A stretch of 10,645 nucleotides of DNA from Acidimicrobiaceae bacterium (GTDB lineage: Bacteria; Actinomycetota; Acidimicrobiia; Acidimicrobiales; MedAcidi-G1). Below are positions 6,104 to 10,645 of the stretch, piece by piece. Position numbers and translations under genes: made by a program. A model generated the notes under the pieces. The model ran no database searches and had not been told where the DNA came from. It saw only the letters and a program-made list of their open reading frames with translations. The first letter of the stretch is position 1. Each line of letters starts with the position of its first letter. The stretch is from positions 1 through 10,645 of the forward strand of contig DPMC01000020.1 of NCBI GenBank assembly GCA_003541675.1, read 5' to 3'.

Positions 6104-7237
6104 GTGGACCTCGCCTTCACCGACGAACAGGACATGCTGCGAAAGGCCGTGCGCAGCCTGTGCGCCGACGCCGCGGACTCGGTACGTGCCATGGAGAACG
6201 ATCCGAAGGGCTTCGACGACGACTTCTGGCAGGGCCTAGCGGCCATGGGCCTGACCGGGCTCATGACCTCCGAAGCCCTCGGCGGCTCGGACATGGGGCT
6301 GTTGGACGCTGTGGTGGTCTACGAGGAACTGGGCCGCAGCCTCGTGCCCTCACCTCATCTGGCGTCGGCGGTAGTGGCCGCCGGCGTGCTGGCTACCGCC
6401 GGATCCGACGCCCAGCAGGCCGAATGGCTGCCCGCCATGGCCACTGGCGACGCCGTGCTGTCCCCGGCGTGGCTGGAGCCGGACAACAGCTCGGGCCCCA
6501 GCGGCGTCCAACTGACTGCGCAGGCCGACCCGACCAGAGGCGACGACCGGGAATTCGTCCTGACCGGCGTCAAGCGACACGTCCCCTTCGCCTCGTCGGC
6601 CGACCGACTGGTGGTTCTGGCCCGAACGGGAGACCGAAGCGAGGCGATCGACCTGTTCTTGGTGGATCCCACGGCCCCGGGCGTCACACTGACCCTCCAA
6701 CCGACGGTGGCCGGCGACACCCAGTACCGGGTCGACCTCGACGGCGTCCGGGTGACGGCCGACGATCGGATCGGTGAGGCCGGTACCGGCTGGACCACCT
6801 GGTCGTCGGTCATGACCGACGCAATGGTTCTAGTGGCGGCCCAGGCAGTGGGCGCTGCCGAGGCCACCCACGCCCTGACCACGGAATACGCCAAAGAGCG
6901 ACACCAGTTCGACAAGCCCATCGGCTCGTTTCAGGCCATCAGCCACTATCTGGCCGACGGCATCACGGCCATCGACGGTGCCCGGGTGCTGGTCCACCGG
7001 GCCGCTTGGACCCGCGACGAGGGGCGGGACGTGGCCTCGCTGGCCCCCATGGCCAAGCTGTTTGCCACCCAGGCCTGCCGGGACGTGACCGGTGTGGCCA
7101 TCCAGGTGCACGGCGGTATGGGCTTCACCGTGGAGTGCGATGCCCAGCTGTACTTCCGCCGGGCAAAATCCTGGCAGCTGAACTGGTTCGACAACGACCA
7201 CCTCGAGGACCTGATCGCTGCCGCCGTCCTCGACTGA
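6104..7237 (+). CDS. Second acyl-CoA dehydrogenase, divergent FadE-type subunit (377 aa)
   Basis: Acyl-CoA dehydrogenase fold: N-terminal VDLAFTDEQDMLRKAVRSL, the FAD-contacting KERHQFDKPIGSFQAISH (~264-281) and C-terminal QVHGGMGFTVECDAQLYFRR (~334-353). The usual SEPxxGSD signature is degraded to LEPDNSSGPSG (~124-134), and the MCAD Glu position falls in QLNWFD with no Glu. The C-terminal end is the type seen in actinobacterial FadE subunits that form alpha2beta2 heterotetramers, such as the ChsE pairs. It is therefore proposed as partner of the dehydrogenase at the head of this operon. GTG start is chosen for its AGGAG 8 nt upstream and because MDxxFTxEQ is the usual family N-terminus. It is the last gene of the operon, followed by a spacer with inverted repeats. 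A stand-alone activity on an unusual substrate remains possible. Confidence 0.9.
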   Translation: MDLAFTDEQDMLRKAVRSLCADAADSVRAMENDPKGFDDDFWQGLAAMGLTGLMTSEALGGSDMGLLDAVVVYEELGRSLVPSPHLASAVVAAGVLATAGSDAQQAEWLPAMATGDAVLSPAWLEPDNSSGPSGVQLTAQADPTRGDDREFVLTGVKRHVPFASSADRLVVLARTGDRSEAIDLFLVDPTAPGVTLTLQPTVAGDTQYRVDLDGVRVTADDRIGEAGTGWTTWSSVMTDAMVLVAAQAVGAAEATHALTTEYAKERHQFDKPIGSFQAISHYLADGITAIDGARVLVHRAAWTRDEGRDVASLAPMAKLFATQACRDVTGVAIQVHGGMGFTVECDAQLYFRRAKSWQLNWFDNDHLEDLIAAAVLD

Positions 7238-7252
7238 CCCGTCCCAGAAGAT

Positions 7253-7285
7253 GTTGCTTCCGACTGGGGGCCGGCTGGAAGCAAC
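7253..7285. terminator. Inverted repeat after the operon, candidate terminator or operator
   Basis: GTTGCTTCC (7253-7261) and GGAAGCAAC (7277-7285) are perfect 9-bp arms around a 15-nt G-rich loop, starting 16 nt after the dehydrogenase stop. It has no T-run, so an intrinsic terminator is not proven; an operator for the next gene is equally possible. Confidence 0.45.
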
Positions 7286-7310
7286 CGGACGTGGATGCCC
7301 TAACGTCCGG
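7285..7310. repeat. Second inverted repeat in the same spacer
   Basis: CCGGACGT (7285-7292) and ACGTCCGG (7303-7310) are perfect 8-bp arms with a 10-nt loop. The element abuts the preceding repeat, sharing base 7285, and lies 44 nt before the start of the downstream gene. A small dyad CAGAC/GTCTG (7318-7332), with GACCGGTC inside it, follows. A promoter/operator region for the downstream gene is likely; no clear -10 or -35 was found. Confidence 0.45.
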
Positions 7311-7353
7311 ACCCTGTCAGACGACCGGTCTGCGGAGGACGCCGGGGGGCACC

Positions 7354-9096
7354 ATGGGAACGTCTTGGATCATCGAGGGCTCGGTCGATGACCGTTGGCC
7401 GATCAACACCCGGGGCAACGTCGGCGAGGTCTTCCCCGAGGTCCTAACTCCACTCTCGTACCGGCTGGGGGTGATCGCTGCAGAGAAGGCATGGCGTGAT
7501 GCCTATGCCGAACTCGGAGTGGCCGTGAAGAGCGACTTCGCTGGCGACGACCCGGTGATCATCGGCCTCTACGGCGGCTACGCCTACCTCAACCTCTCCT
7601 ACCTGCGAATCCTCGGCGTCCGGGCTCCCGGGTCGTCTCCGGAGGCCATCGATGTGGCTTTCTTCGGTGAAGGTGATCCCCCGCCCTACGAACCGAGGAA
7701 GGGCGACCGGAACCTCCGCTCCACGCTCCGGATCCTGAAGTCGGTGATGGGCGCTCTGGGCACGAAGGCCATGCCGTCAATGGTGGCCGAGAGTTACGCC
7801 CTGGCCGACGCCCACCGAGAGGCCTGTCCGCCACTCGACGCCTCTGACGAGGATCTGCTGGCCTACCTCCACGCCTTTCCCGCGGCCTTTGGTCCGGCCT
7901 TCAAGAACCACATGCTCTCATCGGGCCTAGCGTCAATCGTGGCCGGCTTTCTGGCTGATGCCTGTGCAGCGGCAGGTCAACCTGGCCTGGTGACCCACCT
8001 ACTCGGGTCGGCAGGTGACGTGAAGTCGGCCGAGTACGCCCGCGACCTGTACGCCATTGCCCTGACGGTGCAGAACCAGCCCACGGTGGCCGCCGCCTTT
8101 GACGCCGGCGTGGCCGGGCTCCTTCAACGGTTGGACGGTTCTCGGGCCGGCGATTCCAACGTGGCTGACTTCCTCGAACGATTCGCCGCCTTCGTGGCCG
8201 ACCATGGACACCGCGGCCCCAACGACTGGGAGCTCTCGTCGCGCAACTGGGAGAACACGCCGGAGATGGCCCTCGTGGCCATCGACCGCATGCGTCTGGC
8301 CGACCACGACCTGGACCCGGCGGCCCGCCTAGCCGACGACGGTGAGCGTCGCGCCGCAGCCATTGCCGTGGTCCGTCCCCACGTCAAGGGACTGGACCGG
8401 AAGAATTTCGACAAGGCGTTGGCTGCCACCGGCTGGTGGGCTCAGGCCCGCGAAGCCACCCGGGATCGGGCCATTCGCATCGGCGCCCCCACCAAGCAGG
8501 TGTACCGCGAACTCGTCCGTCGGGCTGCCAAGCGTGGAGGCGACCCGAATCCGGTGCGAGTCGCCCTGCTGGATCCACTCGACGAGCTCCCCGCCTACCT
8601 GGCCGATCCGGGAGCGTTCGCCAACCTGCTAGCCGAGCGGGGCGCCCTGTTCGACCGGTATGCGGCAGTCGAACCGCGCTTCTTCATCACCAGCCAAGAC
8701 GAGGTGCCCACCATCGAGGAGCTCGAAGCCGACCAGGCCGCCCGAGCCGCCGACACCATCGCCGCTCCCGGTGATGTGCTCACCGGTGCATCGGGATGCC
8801 AGGGCGTGGCCCGGGGCCGGGCCCGCATCGTGATGGATCCGGCCGATGCCCTCGACCTCGAGCCAGGCGAAGTGTTGGTGGCCCCCATCACCGACCCGGC
8901 GTGGACTCCGCTGTTCCTGCCGTCGGCCGCCGTGGTGGTCGACGTAGGGGCGCTCATGAGCCACGCGGTAATCGTGTCGCGTGAACTGGGCATCCCGTGC
9001 GTGGTGTCCGTCGAAGGCGCCACCCGACGGATTCCTGACGGGGCGCTGGTCGAGGTGGACGGCACCGCCGGAACGGTCACCGTGCTCGACGGCTAA
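7354..9096 (+). CDS. PEP-utilising mobile-domain protein lacking ATP-grasp domain (rifampin phosphotransferase-related)
   Basis: 580-residue protein. The C-terminal ~90 residues are a swivelling phospho-His domain of the PEP synthase/PPDK/rifampin phosphotransferase superfamily: ITDPAWTPLF, then GALMSHAVIVSRELGIPCVV with the expected phospho-acceptor His537, then DGALVEVDGTAGTV. The N-terminus WPINTRGNVGEVFPEVLTPL resembles the NxGEVxPxxxTPL segment found in such proteins after the ATP-binding domain. The large middle is helical and resembles the substrate-binding part of the rifampin phosphotransferase group. No ATP-grasp nucleotide-binding domain is present, so the protein cannot load its own His from ATP without a partner; a split enzyme is suggested. 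Start ATG 7354 has GGAGG 15 nt upstream and a G-run nearer, so the start is slightly uncertain. It probably has its own promoter in the 116-bp spacer. Substrate unknown. Confidence 0.8.
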   Translation: MGTSWIIEGSVDDRWPINTRGNVGEVFPEVLTPLSYRLGVIAAEKAWRDAYAELGVAVKSDFAGDDPVIIGLYGGYAYLNLSYLRILGVRAPGSSPEAIDVAFFGEGDPPPYEPRKGDRNLRSTLRILKSVMGALGTKAMPSMVAESYALADAHREACPPLDASDEDLLAYLHAFPAAFGPAFKNHMLSSGLASIVAGFLADACAAAGQPGLVTHLLGSAGDVKSAEYARDLYAIALTVQNQPTVAAAFDAGVAGLLQRLDGSRAGDSNVADFLERFAAFVADHGHRGPNDWELSSRNWENTPEMALVAIDRMRLADHDLDPAARLADDGERRAAAIAVVRPHVKGLDRKNFDKALAATGWWAQAREATRDRAIRIGAPTKQVYRELVRRAAKRGGDPNPVRVALLDPLDELPAYLADPGAFANLLAERGALFDRYAAVEPRFFITSQDEVPTIEELEADQAARAADTIAAPGDVLTGASGCQGVARGRARIVMDPADALDLEPGEVLVAPITDPAWTPLFLPSAAVVVDVGALMSHAVIVSRELGIPCVVSVEGATRRIPDGALVEVDGTAGTVTVLDG

Positions 9097-9105
9097 CCCG
9101 GACCG

Positions 9106-9750
9106 TCAGCCGCTGACGCCGATCGGACAGGACACGCCGGTGCCACCAAGACCGCAGTAGCCCATGGGGTTCTTGGCTAGGTACTGCTGGTGGTATTCCT
9201 CGGCGTAGAAGAACTCGGATCGATCCACGATCCCGGTGACAATCTCGTCGTAACCAGCCTCGGCCAGCCGGGGGGCAAAGTCATTGCGGGTGGCCTCAGC
9301 GGTGGCCCGTTGGGTGGCGTCGGCCACGTGGATCTCGGACCGGTACTGAGTGCCCACGTCGTTGCCCTGTCGCATCAACTGGGTCGGATCGTGGTTCTCC
9401 CAGAACACCCGGAGCACACTGGTTAGGTCGATCGCCGCGGTCTCCCACGCCACCAGCACGACCTCGTTGTGTCCGGTGTAACCCGAGCAGACCTCTTCGT
9501 AGGTGGGGTTGGGGGTGTGGCCGCCGGCGTAACCCACCGCAGTGGTCCACACGCCGGGCGTGTCCCAGAACATGCGCTCAGCGCCCCAGAAGCAGCCCAT
9601 TCCCACGATGACTGTCTCGATGCCGTCGACGAATGGGCCGACCAGGGGTCGCCCGTTCACGAAGTGGGCGGCTGGGACGGCCATGACATCGGGCCGACCG
9701 GGCAGCGCGTCGGCTGGATCCGGAATGGAAAGTGGCTTGTGTCCGAACAT
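9106..9750 (-). CDS. msrA: Peptide methionine-S-sulfoxide reductase MsrA
   Basis: Repairs oxidised proteins by reducing methionine-S-sulfoxide. The 214-residue protein holds the diagnostic GCFWGAE motif with nucleophile Cys53, then YAGGHTPNPTYEEVCSGYTGHNE, WENHDPTQ, the GTQYRSEI block and EEYHQQYL. The C-terminal GYCGLGGTGVSCP carries Cys199 and Cys208, the usual resolving pair, for recycling by thioredoxin-type donors. The ~45-residue N-terminal extension before the catalytic motif is like that of many longer bacterial MsrA proteins. ATG 9750 has AGGA about 8 nt upstream. Its 3' end faces the PEP-utilising gene, with 9 bp between the stops. The upstream gene on the same strand ends 57 bp away, so a joint transcript is possible. 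Confidence 0.97.
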   Translation of the reverse strand: MFGHKPLSIPDPADALPGRPDVMAVPAAHFVNGRPLVGPFVDGIETVIVGMGCFWGAERMFWDTPGVWTTAVGYAGGHTPNPTYEEVCSGYTGHNEVVLVAWETAAIDLTSVLRVFWENHDPTQLMRQGNDVGTQYRSEIHVADATQRATAEATRNDFAPRLAEAGYDEIVTGIVDRSEFFYAEEYHQQYLAKNPMGYCGLGGTGVSCPIGVSG

Positions 9751-9807
9751 GGCGTGATCCTAGGACGGGCCCGGATCGACTCGAACCAGATCCGCTCCGA
9801 CTCCCGG

Positions 9808-10626
9808 TCAGATGGTGAAGGCCAGGCGGGTGGCCATTTGGGTTCCCAGATCGACGTCGCCACCCACCGTCACCCGACCGTCGTCCAGTAGCGGCTGCGG
9901 ATCGATCCGACCACCGGTGAGCGACAACCAGTCGTGTGACGACATGGCCAGGGTCACCGTCGGTTCGCCTTCCAGCTCGTCGACCACCGCCGCCCGTCCA
10001 TCGACGGCCACCCGAATGGTGGCCTCGACCGGTCCGGTGAGGGTCACCTCGACCCGGCTCCCGTCGGGCGCTCCCGCCTTCTTGCCGATGACGAATCCGG
10101 CCGCAGTACTCACCTCGGCCACTGACATCTCGGCCGGCCGACCGGCAGTTCCCTGCGGGTGACCCAACGGCGCACGACAGTCCTCGAGGTGGAGCCACGA
10201 GTCGTAGACCCGAACGTGCATGAATCGTAGGTACGGCACCTCGCCTACCGGCGACCAGCCGACCTTCAGGATCTCCTCGTCGGACATGGCGTTCAGTTGA
10301 TCGAGCCGTTCGGTCGAGATGGTCCGGAAGGCGTCCAGCACCTCGGCGCCCGACATCGACCGCATCGATTCCACCCACTGTTCGTTGCCCGCCGCGATGG
10401 CGTTCTTGAGGTGCTCGGTCGGGAACTCGACCTGGGGAGCCTGCTCGCCCCGGAGCATCCGCTCGGTTCCGATGATATGGGCCAGGTTGTCCTGGACGGT
10501 CCAGCCAGGACACCGGCTGGGCGTGGCCCAGTCGTCGGCCGACAAGCCCTCCGCCCAGTCGATCCACTCGTTCCAGATTTCGGCGAGTCCGCCGAGAATG
10601 TGGTCGCGGTCCAGCGTGATGTCCAT
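9808..10626 (-). CDS. Maleylpyruvate isomerase-family mycothiol-dependent protein (DinB fold + SCP2-like C-terminus)
   Basis: 272-residue protein of the actinobacterial MDMPI/DinB group. Residues ~1-150 form the DinB-like four-helix metal-binding domain: CPGWTVQDNLAHIIGTE with His50, then HVRVYDSWLHLEDCR with Asp142 and His146 at the positions of the Glu/His metal ligands in mycothiol-dependent maleylpyruvate isomerase. Residues ~170-272 resemble the SCP2-like C-terminal domain, ending DGRVTVGGDVDLGTQMATRLAFTI. Members catalyse mycothiol-dependent isomerisation or transfer, but most are uncharacterised, so the reaction is not assigned. Start ATG 10626 has GGAG 5 nt upstream (10632-10635). msrA follows 57 bp downstream, which fits a shared thiol/redox context. 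The presence of this family argues for a mycothiol-using host. Confidence 0.88.
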   Translation of the reverse strand: MDITLDRDHILGGLAEIWNEWIDWAEGLSADDWATPSRCPGWTVQDNLAHIIGTERMLRGEQAPQVEFPTEHLKNAIAAGNEQWVESMRSMSGAEVLDAFRTISTERLDQLNAMSDEEILKVGWSPVGEVPYLRFMHVRVYDSWLHLEDCRAPLGHPQGTAGRPAEMSVAEVSTAAGFVIGKKAGAPDGSRVEVTLTGPVEATIRVAVDGRAAVVDELEGEPTVTLAMSSHDWLSLTGGRIDPQPLLDDGRVTVGGDVDLGTQMATRLAFTI

Positions 10627-10645
10627 GGAATCTCCGTTCGGGGGG

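Noticed and set aside
7354..9096. Annotating this gene as a genuine rifampin phosphotransferase resistance gene
   Set aside because: The ATP-binding domain required for that activity is absent, and the middle region matches only loosely.
9105..9117. Small dyad GTCAGCCGCTGAC between the convergent stops, considered as a bidirectional terminator
   Set aside because: Arms of only 5-6 bp with a minimal loop, lacking a T-run and overlapping the msrA stop codon; too weak to call.
9578..10567. Minus-strand open frame of 329 codons overlapping msrA and the MDMPI-like gene
   Set aside because: Arg/Gly/Ser-rich out-of-frame translation spanning two well-supported genes; no recognisable domain.

Overview
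This window is about 10.6 kb of dense, GC-rich DNA with strong G/C third-position codon bias and almost no non-coding space. The gene families point to an actinobacterium: a mycothiol-dependent maleylpyruvate isomerase-like protein, SCP-x type thiolase, ChsH1/ChsH2-like hot-dog proteins, and a DUF35 (OB-fold) domain. The mixture resembles environmental Acidimicrobiia, but that placement is inference from style, not from a marker gene. No tRNA, rRNA, CRISPR array, insertion sequence or integrase was seen.

Region 1 (1-7237) is a lipid-CoA degradation island built around a short divergent promoter region (2621-2689). Leftward run a fused HMG-CoA-synthase-like/DUF35 protein and then an SCP-x type thiolase, cut by the left window edge. 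Rightward runs a tight five-gene operon: acyl-CoA dehydrogenase, CaiB/BaiF-superfamily protein with alpha-methylacyl-CoA racemase residues, a non-catalytic MaoC/FAS1-DH-like half, a catalytic MaoC-like half, and a second, divergent acyl-CoA dehydrogenase. Two junctions overlap by 4 bp (ATGA, GTGA), so translation is probably coupled. A perfect 19-bp palindrome (2646-2664) sits between the divergent arms and is a good candidate operator.

The gene set parallels the actinobacterial igr (cholesterol side-chain) module: paired dehydrogenases, paired MaoC halves, a thiolase/aldolase-like protein and DUF35. The difference is that DUF35 is not on the ChsH2-like protein; it is fused to an HMG-CoA-synthase-like protein whose catalytic Cys position is Gln. 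A plausible working order is: racemase sets the alpha-methyl configuration, a heteromeric dehydrogenase forms the enoyl-CoA, the MaoC pair hydrates it, and the thiolase-fold/DUF35 proteins cleave it. No 3-hydroxyacyl-CoA dehydrogenase is visible in the window. The substrate is unknown; an alpha-methyl-branched or sterol-like acyl-CoA is the best guess.

Region 2 (7238-9096) has a 116-bp spacer rich in inverted repeats, followed by a 580-residue protein with a C-terminal PEP-utilising phospho-His domain but no ATP-grasp domain. Region 3 (9106-10626), convergent with it, carries msrA and, upstream on the same strand, a DinB/MDMPI-type protein with an SCP2-like C-terminus. These last three genes have no obvious link to the CoA island.
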